Counted from the first letter of the stretch, positions 33,706-44,015 are shown. The stretch: DNA of 64,000 nucleotides from Alcaligenaceae bacterium SAGV5 (GCA_009360345.1 SPDP01000007.1:55796-119795); one strand, 5' to 3'. Numbers and translations are program-made. The notes: generated by a model from the sequence alone, not told the origin.

Positions 33706-34866
33706 ATGACCCTGGCCTATCCCCGGCGCCGCTGGCTCAGGCAGGCCACGCTTGCCACGGCCGCCGCCGTATTTGCACCGCGCATGCTGTTCGCGCGGGC
33801 CGAGACCGACCGGCGCTTCATCTTCATCATCCAGCGCGGCGCGGCGGACGGCCTGAACACCGTGATTCCCTACGCGGACCCCGCCTACGCCACGCTGCGG
33901 CGCGAACTGGCCATCGACCCCGCGCAGGCGATACGGCTGGACGGCAGCTTCGCGCTGCATCCCTCGCTCGCCACCACCGGCGAACTCTACCGGTCCGGGC
34001 AGGCGCTGTTCCTGCATGCCGTCGCGTCGCCCTATCGGGAACGTTCGCACTTCGACGGCCAGAACGTCCTGGAGACTGGCGGCGCCCGGCCCTACCAGCG
34101 CAAGGACGGATGGCTGAACCGGCTGCTGGGCATGCTGCCCGGCCAGAAGGACGCCGAAGCGATCGCCTTGGCACCGACCGTTCCACTGGCGCTGCGCGGC
34201 GAAGGCCGGGTCGCGTCGTATGCGCCGTCCGCCCTGCCCCCGCCGTCGGACGACCTGCTGCTGCGCGTGCAGCAGTTGTACGAACCCGATGCCCAGTTGC
34301 ACGCGCTGTGGGACGCGGCCATGGAAGCGCGCGACATGGCGGGACCCGGCCGGACCCGGCAGAATCCCGCCGAACTGGGCAAGCTGGCCGCCACATTCCT
34401 GAAGCGCCCCGACGGCCCGCGTATCGCCATGGTGGAAACCGGCGGCTGGGACACCCACGCCGGCCAGAACACCCGCCTGGCGGCGCAGTTGAAAAACCTC
34501 GACGCGTTGCTGGCCGCCCTGAAGGAACACCTGGGTAGCGCCTGGGACCAGACCGTCGTCCTGGTCGCCACCGAATTCGGCCGCACCGCCGCCGCCAACG
34601 GCACCGGCGGCACCGACCACGGCACGGGATCCGCGGCCATGCTCGTCGGGGGCGCGGTCCGGGGCGGCCGCGTCATCGCCGACTGGCCGGGGCTGGACCA
34701 GGCTCATCTGCTGGAAGCGCGCGACCTGCGGCCGACCCTGGGACTGCCCGCGCTGATCGCCGCCACCGCCGCCGAATGCTTCGCGCTGGATCCGGGGCTT
34801 GCCCTGCGAACGCTGTACCCCGGGCAGACGGCGGCGGGAAGGCTGCCGGAACTGCTGACGAGCTGA
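33706..34866 (+). CDS. DUF1501 family protein with probable Tat signal
   Basis: A 386-residue protein of the DUF1501 family, related to sulfatase/alkaline-phosphatase-type folds. The N-terminus YPRRRWLRQATLATAAAVFAPRMLFARA contains paired arginines and fits a twin-arginine export signal. Family segments: FIIQRGAADGLNTVIPY, RERSHFDGQNVLETG, VETGGWDTHAGQNTRL, VVLVATEFGRTAAANGTGGTDHGTG. It forms a two-gene unit with DUF1800. The enzymatic role is not established. The miaA gene follows six bases after its stop. Confidence 0.88.
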   Translation: MTLAYPRRRWLRQATLATAAAVFAPRMLFARAETDRRFIFIIQRGAADGLNTVIPYADPAYATLRRELAIDPAQAIRLDGSFALHPSLATTGELYRSGQALFLHAVASPYRERSHFDGQNVLETGGARPYQRKDGWLNRLLGMLPGQKDAEAIALAPTVPLALRGEGRVASYAPSALPPPSDDLLLRVQQLYEPDAQLHALWDAAMEARDMAGPGRTRQNPAELGKLAATFLKRPDGPRIAMVETGGWDTHAGQNTRLAAQLKNLDALLAALKEHLGSAWDQTVVLVATEFGRTAAANGTGGTDHGTGSAAMLVGGAVRGGRVIADWPGLDQAHLLEARDLRPTLGLPALIAATAAECFALDPGLALRTLYPGQTAAGRLPELLTS

Positions 34867-34872
34867 CGCCCG

Positions 34873-35847
34873 ATGCCCCAGGACCGCCCCTCCCCCATCC
34901 TGTGCCTGATGGGCCCCACCGCCGCCGGCAAGAGCGCGGCCACGCTGGCGCTGGCCGACCGCTGGCCGCTCGAGATCGTCAACGTCGACTCCGCCACCAT
35001 CTATCGCGGCATGGACATCGGCACGGCCAAGCCCAACCCTAAGGAACGCCGGCGCGTACCGCAGCACCTGCTGGACATCCGCGATCCGGCTGAAACGTTC
35101 TCGGCCGGCCAGTTTCGCGCCGAGACCCTGCGCCTGATCGCGGACATCCGCGGCCGGCGCCGTATTCCGCTGCTGGCCGGCGGCACCATGATGTATTTCA
35201 AGGCGCTGCGCGAGGGCCTGGACAACCTGCCGCAGGCGGATGCCGTCCTGCGCGCGCGGTTGAACGCCCGCGCCGCCGATATCGGCTGGCCCGCCATGCA
35301 CGCCGAACTGGCGCGCCTCGATCCCGCCACCGCCGCGCGACTCTCGCCCAACGACAGCCAGCGCATCCAGCGCGCGCTGGAGATCCATGCGCTGACCGGC
35401 CAGCCCATGTCGGCCCTGTTGACCGGCCAGGCCGCGCCCGGCGACACCGGACTGCACTACGTCAATCTCAGCCTGGAGCCCTCGGAACGGGCCGGCCTGC
35501 ATGCCCGGATCGAGCAACGCTTCGACGCCATGCTCGAAGCCGGCCTGGTCGACGAGGTGCGCCGCCTGCGGGCGCGCGGCGACCTGGGTCCCGACCTGCC
35601 GTCCATACGATGCGTGGGTTATCGCCAGGTCTGGAGCTATCTGGCCGGGGAAACCCACGGCGCCGAGATGCGGGGCCAGGCCATCGCCGCCACCCGGCAA
35701 CTGGCCAAGCGCCAGATCACCTGGCTGCGCGCGCTGCCCGGCCGGTTGGTGGTGGATTGCCTGGCGCAGGACAGCACGGCGCGCGTGGTCGACGCCGCGG
35801 CCGCCACGCTGGACGCGGCGCTCGAAGCCACGGGCGACCCGGACTGA
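34873..35847 (+). CDS. miaA: tRNA dimethylallyltransferase MiaA
   Basis: Cytosolic enzyme of 324 residues that adds dimethylallyl from DMAPP to adenosine 37 of tRNAs reading UNN codons. Seen are the P-loop LMGPTAAGKSA, the substrate loop IVNVDSATIYRGMDIGTAKP, HLLDIRDPAETFSAGQF, the AGGTMMYFKAL segment and the tRNA-contacting SIRCVGYRQVWSYL and KRQITWLR region. The length is normal. It lies six bases after the DUF1501 gene. It is near hisC and purM. Confidence 0.97.
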   Translation: MPQDRPSPILCLMGPTAAGKSAATLALADRWPLEIVNVDSATIYRGMDIGTAKPNPKERRRVPQHLLDIRDPAETFSAGQFRAETLRLIADIRGRRRIPLLAGGTMMYFKALREGLDNLPQADAVLRARLNARAADIGWPAMHAELARLDPATAARLSPNDSQRIQRALEIHALTGQPMSALLTGQAAPGDTGLHYVNLSLEPSERAGLHARIEQRFDAMLEAGLVDEVRRLRARGDLGPDLPSIRCVGYRQVWSYLAGETHGAEMRGQAIAATRQLAKRQITWLRALPGRLVVDCLAQDSTARVVDAAAATLDAALEATGDPD

Positions 35848-35961
35848 CGGCGCACCCGCGCCACGCCACGCCCGCCGCGGCGTGCGCCGGGCCGCCGGCC
35901 CTGCTATGCTGGATGCGTGCGCGGCCCGTTGCCGCGCTTTGCGCTTTCGAAGACAAGATTC

Positions 35962-37032
35962 ATGAACAGGTACTGGAGCCGCGTCGCTCAGCAACTGACG
36001 CCCTATGTCCCCGGTGAACAGCCGCAGATAGACGGACTCGTCAAACTCAACACGAACGAGAACCCCTATCCACCCTCGCCGCGCGCCCTGGAGGCCATCC
36101 GCCAGGCCACCAACGAGACATTGCGCCGCTATCCCGATCCCGACGCCAATGTATTCAAGGCGGCGGTGGCGCGCTTCCACGGCGTGCCGGCCGACCACGT
36201 CTTCGTCGGCAACAGCTCGGACGAAGTGCTGGCCCACGTCTTCGTCGGCCTGCTCAAACACGACCTGCCGCTGCTGTTCCCCGACGTCACCTACAGCTTC
36301 TACCCTGTCTATTGCGGCCTGTACGGCATCGACTACCTCACCGTGCCGCTGGCCGACGACCTGTCCCTGCGCGTACAGGACTACGGCCAGCCGAACGGCG
36401 GAATCATCTTCCCCAACCCGAACGCCCCCACCGGCCGCCTGCTGCCCCTGGCGGACATCGAGACGCTGCTGAAGGCGAATCCGGATTCGGTCGTCGTGGT
36501 GGATGAAGCCTACGTCGATTTCGGCGGCACGTCGGCCGTCCCGCTGGTGGCGGCCCACCCCAACCTGCTGGTGGTGCAGACACTGTCGAAGGCGCGCTCG
36601 CTGGCGGGCCTGCGGGTCGGCTATGCCATCGGCCAGCCCCACCTGATCGAGGGGCTGGAACGGGTCAAGAGCAGCTTCAACTCCTATCCGCTCGACCGCC
36701 TGGCCATGGCCGGCGCGACCGCGGCCATGGAAGACACCGCCTATTTCGACCGTACCCGCCAGGCCGTCATGGCCTCGCGCGCGCGCCTGGTCGGCAAGCT
36801 GGAAGAGCTGGGTTTCGAGGTGCTGCCGTCGGCCGCCAACTTCGTCTTCGCCCGCCATCCCGGGCACGATGGCGCCGCCCTGCTGAAGGCGCTGCGCGAC
36901 CGCAAGGTGCTGGTGCGGCATTTCAAGCAGCCGCGCATCGACCAGTACCTGCGCATCACGGTCGGCACCGACGCCGAATGCGATGCGCTGCTAGGCGCGC
37001 TGAAAGAGATAGTGTCCCCCCCTGCGCGCTGA
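35962..37032 (+). CDS. hisC: Histidinol-phosphate aminotransferase
   Basis: PLP-dependent class II aminotransferase of histidine synthesis, 356 residues. The start at 35962 (MNRYWSRVAQQLTPYVPGEQP) is the family start; the open frame upstream is short and unsupported. Seen are LVKLNTNENPYPPSP, the cofactor-binding GNSSDEVLAHV, IIFPNPNAPTGRLL, VVVDEAYVDFGG and the PLP lysine in TLSKARSLAGLRVGYA. It stands outside a his operon, as a second HisC copy often does in Burkholderiales. Convergent with purM; hairpin repeats lie between them. Confidence 0.95.
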   Translation: MNRYWSRVAQQLTPYVPGEQPQIDGLVKLNTNENPYPPSPRALEAIRQATNETLRRYPDPDANVFKAAVARFHGVPADHVFVGNSSDEVLAHVFVGLLKHDLPLLFPDVTYSFYPVYCGLYGIDYLTVPLADDLSLRVQDYGQPNGGIIFPNPNAPTGRLLPLADIETLLKANPDSVVVVDEAYVDFGGTSAVPLVAAHPNLLVVQTLSKARSLAGLRVGYAIGQPHLIEGLERVKSSFNSYPLDRLAMAGATAAMEDTAYFDRTRQAVMASRARLVGKLEELGFEVLPSAANFVFARHPGHDGAALLKALRDRKVLVRHFKQPRIDQYLRITVGTDAECDALLGALKEIVSPPAR

Positions 37033-37055
37033 CGCGCCAGCGCAGCCCACCCCCT

Positions 37056-37115
37056 GCGCCCTTCGGGCGCCCCCTCAAGGGGGCGATGCGAGCGGACTGG
37101 CAAAGCCAGATCCGC
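37056..37115. repeat. Cluster of three intergenic hairpins
   Basis: Three successive palindromes between the convergent hisC and purM genes: GCGCCC-TTC-GGGCGC (37056-37070), CGCCCCCT-CA-AGGGGGCG (37068-37085) and GCGGA-C-TGGC-AAA-GCCA-GA-TCCGC (37092-37115). The first two share bases, so they are alternative folds. They probably terminate both genes and look like a dispersed intergenic repeat of the kind scattered through Burkholderiales genomes. Confidence 0.65.
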
Positions 37116-37129
37116 CGCATCCTGGGTCT

Positions 37130-38179
<1,050 letters not shown>

Positions 38180-38426
38180 GGGATGGACCGAAAAGTGGAT
38201 GGGCGCGGGCCCTCGCGGCAAAAAAACCAGCCGGGAGCGCCTGAAAGCTATAATTTTACGATGATTGGTATTCCCATGCAGCGGACAGGGATTTACATCG
38301 GGCCAACGCCCGGTGGCACCCGCCGCGCCCCGCATTCCTTTTCTGCCTGCGCAGCCTTGCCCGGCCCGACCTGTCGCCCCCCAACGCCATGATCGTCCGA
38401 CGCTGCGGGTCTCTTAGCCGCCTCCC
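38180..38426. promoter_or_regulatory. Divergent purM/hda intergenic region
   Basis: 247 bases between two divergent starts. A TATAAT hexamer at 38249-38254 lies in the only AT-rich stretch (GCTATAATTTTACG) and is a candidate -10 box for hda; I could not pair it with a convincing -35. The complementary strand of the same stretch (TAAAAT) could serve purM. Nothing else recognisable. Confidence 0.4.
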
Positions 38427-39149
38427 ATGAAGCAGTTGCTACTCGACGTTCTTGCCGCGCCGGCTCCGTCCCTGGAAAACTATGTCGCGGGCCCCAATAT
38501 CGAGGCCCTCGCCACCCTGCGCGCCCTGGCGCCCGGCCGGGCCGTCTACCTCTGGGGACCGGCCGGGTGCGGCCGCACCCATCTCCTGCGTGCCCTGTCC
38601 GATCGGCCCGGCGCGGTCTACCTGGACAGCCACAGCCCCGTCTCGGCCTACCGGCGCACCGCCCAGCCCGACGAGTCCGACGCCCGCCCCGCGCTGATCG
38701 CCATCGACGACCTGCACCTCCTGGACGAACCCCGGCTGGCCTGCGTATTCTCGCTGTACAACCGCTGGCGCGAGACGTCGGCCACCGACATCGCCCTGTC
38801 GCTGATCGTGGCCGGCGAGCGCGCCCCGGGCCAGCTCGAGATCCGCGAGGACCTGCGCACCCGGCTGGGCTGGGACCTGGTCTTCCGGCTGGAGGTCCTG
38901 TCGGACGCCGAAAAGACCGACGCCCTGATCCGCCAGGCCGCCAGCCGCGGGCTGCAGCTCGCGCCCGAGGTGGTGAACTGGATTCTTACCCACTACGAGC
39001 GGGACATGCGCCAGCTGTCCGCCCTGCTCGATGCGCTGGACCGCTATTCACTGGCGGCCAAACGTCCGATCACGCTGCCGCTGTTACGCGCCATGTTGGC
39101 CGAACAGCCCCAACCGCCCTCCATTCAGTCGTATTCTTCGTTGTCATGA
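38427..39149 (+). CDS. hda: DnaA regulatory inactivator Hda
   Basis: AAA+ protein of 240 residues that with the beta clamp stimulates ATP hydrolysis by DnaA and stops re-initiation. The N-terminus MKQLLLDVLAAPAPSLENYVAG carries the clamp-binding QLLLD motif. Nucleotide site GPAGCGRTHLLRAL (arginine replaces the usual lysine, as in E. coli Hda), Walker B ALIAIDDLHLLDE, then the sensor and lid region ERDMRQLSALLDALD. Its stop overlaps the next start in an ATGA, so it is translated with the HAD gene. Confidence 0.95.
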   Translation: MKQLLLDVLAAPAPSLENYVAGPNIEALATLRALAPGRAVYLWGPAGCGRTHLLRALSDRPGAVYLDSHSPVSAYRRTAQPDESDARPALIAIDDLHLLDEPRLACVFSLYNRWRETSATDIALSLIVAGERAPGQLEIREDLRTRLGWDLVFRLEVLSDAEKTDALIRQAASRGLQLAPEVVNWILTHYERDMRQLSALLDALDRYSLAAKRPITLPLLRAMLAEQPQPPSIQSYSSLS

Positions 39150-39838
39150 TCCCAACCCAAGCGCCGCCCGCCCGCCTCGCCCTGTTCGACCTGGACCACA
39201 CCCTGCTGCCGCTCGACAGCGACTACCGGTGGGCCGATTTTCTCGCCCGCGCCGGCCACGTCGGCGATCCGGCCACCGCCTGCGCCCGCAACGAGGAGCT
39301 GATGCGGCGCTACGACGCCGGCAAGCTGACCGCGGCGGAGTCGGCCGAATTCATGCTGGGCCTCCTGGCCGGCAATACTCCCTACGATCTCGCCCGCTGG
39401 CACGAGGACTTCATGGCCCAGGTGATACGCCCGGCCATCTCCGCCCAGGCCATCGCCTTGGTGCGCGAGCACCTGGAGGCGGGCGACCTGTGCGCCATCG
39501 CCACCTCGACCAACACCTTCGTGACCGCGCCCATCGCGCGCGCGTTCGGCATACCCGTGCTGCTGGGCACCGAGCCGGAATACACCGCCGGCCGCTACAC
39601 CGGCCGCATCGACGGCATAGCCTGCTTCCGCGAAGGCAAGGTGGCGCGCGTCAACCAATGGCTGGCCGGGCTCGGCTGGCAACTGTCCGACTTCCGGCAG
39701 TCTTTCTTCTATAGCGACTCGATGAACGACGTCCCCCTGCTTGAAGCGGTGACCGACCCGATCGCCGCCAACCCCTCCGCCGCGCTGCGCGAACTGGCGC
39801 GCGAACGGGGCTGGCGCATCACGGACCTGTTCGCATGA
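39146..39838 (+). CDS. HAD-IB family phosphatase
   Basis: Haloacid-dehalogenase-type hydrolase of 230 residues. Motif I FDLDHTLLPLDSDY with the nucleophilic aspartate, motif II CAIATSTNTFV, motif III lysine in REGKVARVN, and motif IV SDSMNDVPLLEAV. The subfamily contains phosphoserine phosphatase and related enzymes; the actual substrate is not known for this conserved member between hda and pcnB. Starts and stops overlap both neighbours by four bases (ATGA), so hda, this gene, pcnB and folK form one tightly coupled operon. Confidence 0.9.
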   Translation: MIPTQAPPARLALFDLDHTLLPLDSDYRWADFLARAGHVGDPATACARNEELMRRYDAGKLTAAESAEFMLGLLAGNTPYDLARWHEDFMAQVIRPAISAQAIALVREHLEAGDLCAIATSTNTFVTAPIARAFGIPVLLGTEPEYTAGRYTGRIDGIACFREGKVARVNQWLAGLGWQLSDFRQSFFYSDSMNDVPLLEAVTDPIAANPSAALRELARERGWRITDLFA

Positions 39839-41235
39839 TCAAAAAGCTCATCAGCAAGCTTTTCACCCCCCGCGCGGCGCGCCCCATCCTGAGCGTCAAG
39901 CGGCATGCGCCCCTGCGCGTGCCCCAGGCCAAGCACGGCATCGACCGCCGGCTGGTCTCGCGCCATGCGATCAAAGTCTGCGACGTACTGCACGAGAACG
40001 GCTTCGAGGCCTACATCGTCGGCGGCGCCGTGCGCGACCTGATCGTGGGCGCCCAGCCCAAGGACTTCGACGTGGCCACCAACGCCACGCCGGAACAGAT
40101 ACAGCCGCTGTTCCGCCGCGCCCGCATCATCGGCCGCCGTTTCCGCCTGGTGCACGTGGTGTTCGGCCAGGAGATCATCGAGACCTCCACCTTCCGCGCC
40201 TCGGGGTCGGACGAACAGACCACCGACGAACACGGCCGCATCCTGCGCGACAACGTCTTCGGCACGCTGGAGGAAGACGCCGCGCGGCGGGACTTCACGC
40301 TGAACGCGCTGTACTACGACCCGGCCACCGAGATCGTCATCGACTACCACGACGGCGTGGCCGACCTGAAGAAGAAAACCGTCAGCATCATCGGCGACGC
40401 GTCCAAGCGCTACCGCGAGGACCCGGTCCGCATGCTGCGCGGCATGCGCTTCGCCGCCAAGCTGGGCTTCACCATCGCCCCGGCCACGCTCTCGCCCATA
40501 CGCGAGATGGCCCACCTGATCGAGAACGTGCCCGCGTCGCGGCTGTTCGACGAGATGCTGAAGATGCTGACCTGCGGCCACGCGCTGGACTGCCTGCGCC
40601 GGCTGCGCGCCGAGGGCCTGCACAAAGGCCTGCTGCCGCTGCTGGACGTGGTGCTGGAACAGCCGGGCGGCGAACGCTTCGTGCAACTGGCCCTGGAGCG
40701 CACCGACGTGCGCGTGCGCGGCGGCAAATCGGTCAGCCCCAGCTTCCTGTTCGCCGCGCTGCTGTGGCAGCAGGTCAACCATCGCTGGCAGCAGTACCGC
40801 GCGGACGGCGAGCTGCCCATGCCCGCCCTGGGCATGGCCGTGGACTCCGTGCTTGACGACCAGACCGAGAAACTGGCCATCCAGCGCCGCTTTGTCTCCG
40901 ACATGCGCGAGATCTGGTTCATGCAGCCGCGCTTCGAACGGCGGCAGAGCAAGGGCGCCTGGCGCATGCTCGAACAGCCGCGCTTCCGCGCCGCCTGCGA
41001 TTTCCTGCAATTGCGCGCGGCCGCCGGCGAGGTCGACAGCACCCTGGCGCAATGGTGGATGGACCTGGCCGACGCCAACGATTCGGCGCGCGCCGACATG
41101 CTGGAAGAACTGGCCCGCCAGCCGCGCGCGGCCGCTGACGCGCCGGCCCGCAAGCGCCGCCGCCGCAGTGGCCGGTCGCGCCAGGAAGGCCCGGCCGGCA
41201 GCGGCCCGGAAGGCGGCACGCAGGAAGCCGGATGA
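39835..41235 (+). CDS. pcnB: Poly(A) polymerase I
   Basis: RNA 3'-adenylating enzyme of 466 residues that marks transcripts for decay. Nucleotidyltransferase core: AYIVGGAVRDLIVGAQPKDFDVATNA, the LVHVVFGQEIIETSTFRA strand, NVFGTLEEDAARRDFTLNALYYD and RYREDPVRMLRGMRFAAKLGF. The KRRRRSGRSRQEG tail is basic and typical of PcnB rather than CCA-adding enzyme. Overlaps the HAD gene upstream and folK downstream by four bases each. Confidence 0.95.
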   Translation: MIKKLISKLFTPRAARPILSVKRHAPLRVPQAKHGIDRRLVSRHAIKVCDVLHENGFEAYIVGGAVRDLIVGAQPKDFDVATNATPEQIQPLFRRARIIGRRFRLVHVVFGQEIIETSTFRASGSDEQTTDEHGRILRDNVFGTLEEDAARRDFTLNALYYDPATEIVIDYHDGVADLKKKTVSIIGDASKRYREDPVRMLRGMRFAAKLGFTIAPATLSPIREMAHLIENVPASRLFDEMLKMLTCGHALDCLRRLRAEGLHKGLLPLLDVVLEQPGGERFVQLALERTDVRVRGGKSVSPSFLFAALLWQQVNHRWQQYRADGELPMPALGMAVDSVLDDQTEKLAIQRRFVSDMREIWFMQPRFERRQSKGAWRMLEQPRFRAACDFLQLRAAAGEVDSTLAQWWMDLADANDSARADMLEELARQPRAAADAPARKRRRRSGRSRQEGPAGSGPEGGTQEAG

Positions 41236-41720
41236 ACACCCCCGCGTGGCGGATGGCCTGGGTGGGACTGGGCGCCAACCTGGGCGATCCGGCGGCCACG
41301 CTGCGCGAGGCGCTGGCCGCGCTGGCCGCCCATCCCCAGGTGCGGCAGGACGCGCTGTCGCGCTTCTACCGCACCGCGCCGGTCGACTCCAGCGGCCCGG
41401 ACTACGTCAACGCCGTCGTGCGCCTGCGCACCACGCTGCCCCCGCTGGAGTTGCTGGACCTGCTCCAGGACATCGAACGGCGCCACGGCCGCGAACGCCC
41501 CTACCGCAATGCCCCGCGCACGCTGGACCTGGACCTGCTGGCCTACGATGGCCAGCGCCTGGATACCCCGCGGCTGATCCTGCCCCATCCCCGCATGCAC
41601 CAGCGCGCTTTCGTGCTGCGCCCCCTGTCGGACATCGATCCGGACATGGCGCTGCCGCAGGGGCGGGTGGACAGCCTGCTGAGAGCCTGCGCGGACCAGA
41701 CGGTCTTGCCGTTGGACTAG
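41232..41720 (+). CDS. folK: 2-Amino-4-hydroxy-6-hydroxymethyldihydropteridine pyrophosphokinase
   Basis: Folate synthesis enzyme of 162 residues that transfers pyrophosphate from ATP to hydroxymethyldihydropterin. Family start AWVGLGANLGDPAATLREAL, FYRTAPVDSSGPDYVNAVV, the signature APRTLDLDLLAYDG, and HPRMHQRAFVLRPLSDI. Starts inside the pcnB stop (ATGA). In many relatives panB/panC follow; here the operon ends and a LON-domain gene follows after 85 bases. Confidence 0.96.
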   Translation: MNTPAWRMAWVGLGANLGDPAATLREALAALAAHPQVRQDALSRFYRTAPVDSSGPDYVNAVVRLRTTLPPLELLDLLQDIERRHGRERPYRNAPRTLDLDLLAYDGQRLDTPRLILPHPRMHQRAFVLRPLSDIDPDMALPQGRVDSLLRACADQTVLPLD

Positions 41721-41805
41721 GCAGTATTTCCTTGTTACGCGCGGCCACCGCCGGCGGGCGGCACGCGCTATCCTGGAGCCTGGGGCAATCAACCGCGTCT
41801 CCGCC

Positions 41806-42423
41806 ATGAACCCGACCCCGATCTTCCCGCTCAGCCGGGCCCTCTATCCCGAGGGCGTGCTGCACCTGCGCATCTTCGAGATCCGCTACCTCGACATGAT
41901 CAAGCAGTGCATCGCCGACCAGACCTCGTTCGGCGTCGTGCCGCTCTTGGCCGGCCACGAAGTCCGCACGCCCGAAGGCAAGGAAATCCTGGCCGACTTC
42001 GGCACCATGGCCAGGATCGAACAGTGGGATGCGCCCATGCCGGGCCTGCTGCAACTGCGCTGCGTGGGCACGACACGTTTTCGCCTGCTCTCCAGCGAAC
42101 AGCGCAAGTACGGCCTCTGGACCGGACAGGTCGAGCCGCTGGCCGACGACCCCGTGCTCCCCATCCCGGATTTCCTGCAGCCCGCGGCCAATACGCTAGG
42201 CCGCCTGATCGCCGATATCCAGCAGCGTCAGGCTCCAGGCGCCGACCTGCCCATCGCGCCCCCTTTCCGGCTGGACGAATGCGGATGGGTAGCGAATCGC
42301 TGGGCGGAAATGCTGCCGCTGTTGCCGCCGCAACAACGGCACCTGCTGGCCGACGACGATCCTGAAAGCCGCCTGGACCAGATCCAGGACATCCTGAAGC
42401 GACGCGGGCTGCTGGCCGGCTAG
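41806..42423 (+). CDS. LON N-terminal (substrate-binding) domain protein
   Basis: Stand-alone LON_substr_bdg domain of 205 residues, lacking the ATPase and protease parts of Lon. Segments: PIFPLSRALYPEGVLHLRIFEIRYLDMI at the N-terminus, FGVVPLLAGHEVRTPEG, LLQLRCVGTTRFRLLS, and a helical C-terminal part with SRLDQIQDILKRRGLLAG. Such proteins are common near folK in betaproteobacteria and their function is unknown; a role as protein-binding adaptor is only inferred from the domain. Converges with the GNAT gene with 19 bases between stops. Confidence 0.9.
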   Translation: MNPTPIFPLSRALYPEGVLHLRIFEIRYLDMIKQCIADQTSFGVVPLLAGHEVRTPEGKEILADFGTMARIEQWDAPMPGLLQLRCVGTTRFRLLSSEQRKYGLWTGQVEPLADDPVLPIPDFLQPAANTLGRLIADIQQRQAPGADLPIAPPFRLDECGWVANRWAEMLPLLPPQQRHLLADDDPESRLDQIQDILKRRGLLAG

Positions 42424-42442
42424 TGTGCGGGCCCCCGGGGAC

Positions 42443-43060
42443 TCAGCCCGCCACGACGTCCATCGCGGGCTCGATGCCCCGCCTGCGCATCGCCGCCTCC
42501 AACCCGGCGCGCACCCGCGGCCATTCCTCGTCGAGGATGCTGTACATGGCCGAATGCCGCCTGCGCCCGTCGGGCATGATGCGATCGTTGCGCAGGATGC
42601 CTTCCAGCCGGGCGCCCAGCCGTTCGATGGCGCGGCGGGACTGCTGGTTCAGTTCGTCGGTCTGCAACTGTACGCGCTGGCAGCCCAGCCCTTCGAACGC
42701 GTGGCGCAGCATCAGGTACTTGGCCTCGGTGTTGACGAAGGTCCGCTGCCACGAACCGCCTATCCAGGTGTAGCCGATCTCCAGCTTGCGATGCGCGGGC
42801 TCGATGCGGCAATAGCGGGTCGCGCCGACCACCCGGCCATCCTCGCGCAAGGTGGTGGCGAAGGGCATGGACTCGCCCGTGCCGCGGGCGTGCAGCGCAG
42901 CCTCGATGTAGGCCTCGGCCACGGCCGGCTCGGCGGGGATCTGGGTATAGATGGTGCGCCACGCGTCCTGGTCCCGCGCCGCCGCCACCAGCGCCGCGGC
43001 ATCCTCGCGCGCCAGGGGCCGCAGCACGACCAGGTTGCCGATCAATGAGTACCGCGACAT
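42443..43060 (-). CDS. GNAT-family N-acetyltransferase (RimJ-like)
   Basis: Acetyl-CoA-dependent transferase of 205 residues. The start at 43060 (MSRYSLIGNLVVLRPLAREDAAAL) gives the usual RimJ/RimL-type opening; upstream in-frame codons are not supported. Core strands: SMPFATTLREDGRVVGATRYCRI, LEIGYTWIGGSWQRTFVNTEAKYLMLRHAFE, and RVQLQTDELNQQSRRAIERLGARLEGILRN. It may acetylate a protein N-terminus or small molecule; the substrate cannot be inferred. Encoded alone between convergent and same-strand neighbours. Confidence 0.88.
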   Translation of the reverse strand: MSRYSLIGNLVVLRPLAREDAAALVAAARDQDAWRTIYTQIPAEPAVAEAYIEAALHARGTGESMPFATTLREDGRVVGATRYCRIEPAHRKLEIGYTWIGGSWQRTFVNTEAKYLMLRHAFEGLGCQRVQLQTDELNQQSRRAIERLGARLEGILRNDRIMPDGRRRHSAMYSILDEEWPRVRAGLEAAMRRRGIEPAMDVVAG

Positions 43061-43124
43061 CGCCCTGCCCGCCTTTGCGTGAACCGTGGACCTCGCATTG
43101 TAGACAGGTGCCCCGCCCGAGCGG

Positions 43125-44015
43125 TCATTCCGCGGCCAGCCTGTCGAGCAGGTCGATGAGCCGCTGCGTGGCGGGCGTGAGCGGCCCATGGAGGTAGGTG
43201 ATGCCGAGCTGGCGCGTCATGGTCGTCTCCTTCAGCGGGACCTCTCGCAGCATGCCCCGCGTCTTCGGGTGCTCCAGCGTCAATCGCGACAGGAAACACA
43301 GCAGGTCCGTGGAGCCGATCAGGTCGTGGATGGACGGCAGGGAGTTGGTTTCGATGTGCGGCGTGGGCTTGGGCAGGCCGCGCGCCGCGAAGGCGCTGTC
43401 CAGCCATTTCCGGCTGGACACGGGCGGCGTGGGCAATATCCAGTGGTAGCCCTCGAGGTCGCGCAGGCGAAGCGCGCGCAATTCGAAGATGGGGTGCTCC
43501 TGGCGCGCGGCGACCACCACGGTATCGTCGATGAAGCCGCGACAGGCGAACTCGCTGTCGTTCTCGATCACGCCCACGATCATGTCCAGGCGCTCTTCGC
43601 GTATCTGCTCCTTCAGGAAGTAGCTGGTCCCGATCATGATTTCCAGCGATACCTTAGGCAGGTGCCGCAGCGCCAGGTTGCAGAGCCTGGGCAGCAGATA
43701 GTCGGCGGTGATGGGGCCGCAGCCCACGCGCACCTTGCCCGCCGAGCCCGCCACGAAATCCTTCATGTCGCTCAGGGTGCGGTCGTTGGTCTCGCGGATT
43801 TTCTTCGCCCGCAGGTAGAACTCCTTGCCGACCGCGGTCAGCGCCAGGCCCCGGCCCTTGCGCTCGAACAAATCCGCGCCCAGCTCTTCCTCCAGCCGCT
43901 GCACGCACTTGGTCAGCGCCGGCTGGCTGCGGTGCAGGGCCTCGGACGCCTGGCCCAGGTGGCCCAGTTCGGCGATGACCTCGAAGTAGCGAAGATCCCG
44001 GATCTCGATGTTCAA
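43125..44015 (-). CDS. LysR-family transcriptional regulator
   Basis: Regulator of 296 residues. The first in-frame start is TTG at 44015 (LNIEIRDLRYFEVIAELGHLGQ), an uncommon start; no ATG in frame upstream fits. Helix-turn-helix at about 18-40 (GQASEALHRSQPALTKCVQRLEEELG), effector domain with VRVGCGPITADYLLPRLC and VVVAARQEHPIF. It is divergent from the dehydrogenase at 44124 and should regulate the organic-acid cluster 44.1-48.9 kb. A GAATA-N2-TATTC repeat lies in the gap. Confidence 0.9.
   Translation of the reverse strand: MNIEIRDLRYFEVIAELGHLGQASEALHRSQPALTKCVQRLEEELGADLFERKGRGLALTAVGKEFYLRAKKIRETNDRTLSDMKDFVAGSAGKVRVGCGPITADYLLPRLCNLALRHLPKVSLEIMIGTSYFLKEQIREERLDMIVGVIENDSEFACRGFIDDTVVVAARQEHPIFELRALRLRDLEGYHWILPTPPVSSRKWLDSAFAARGLPKPTPHIETNSLPSIHDLIGSTDLLCFLSRLTLEHPKTRGMLREVPLKETTMTRQLGITYLHGPLTPATQRLIDLLDRLAAE

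Noticed and set aside
33340..36921. Minus-strand open frame of almost 1,200 codons opposite DUF1800, DUF1501, miaA and hisC
   Set aside because: Opposite four well-supported genes and with shadow composition; no family resemblance.
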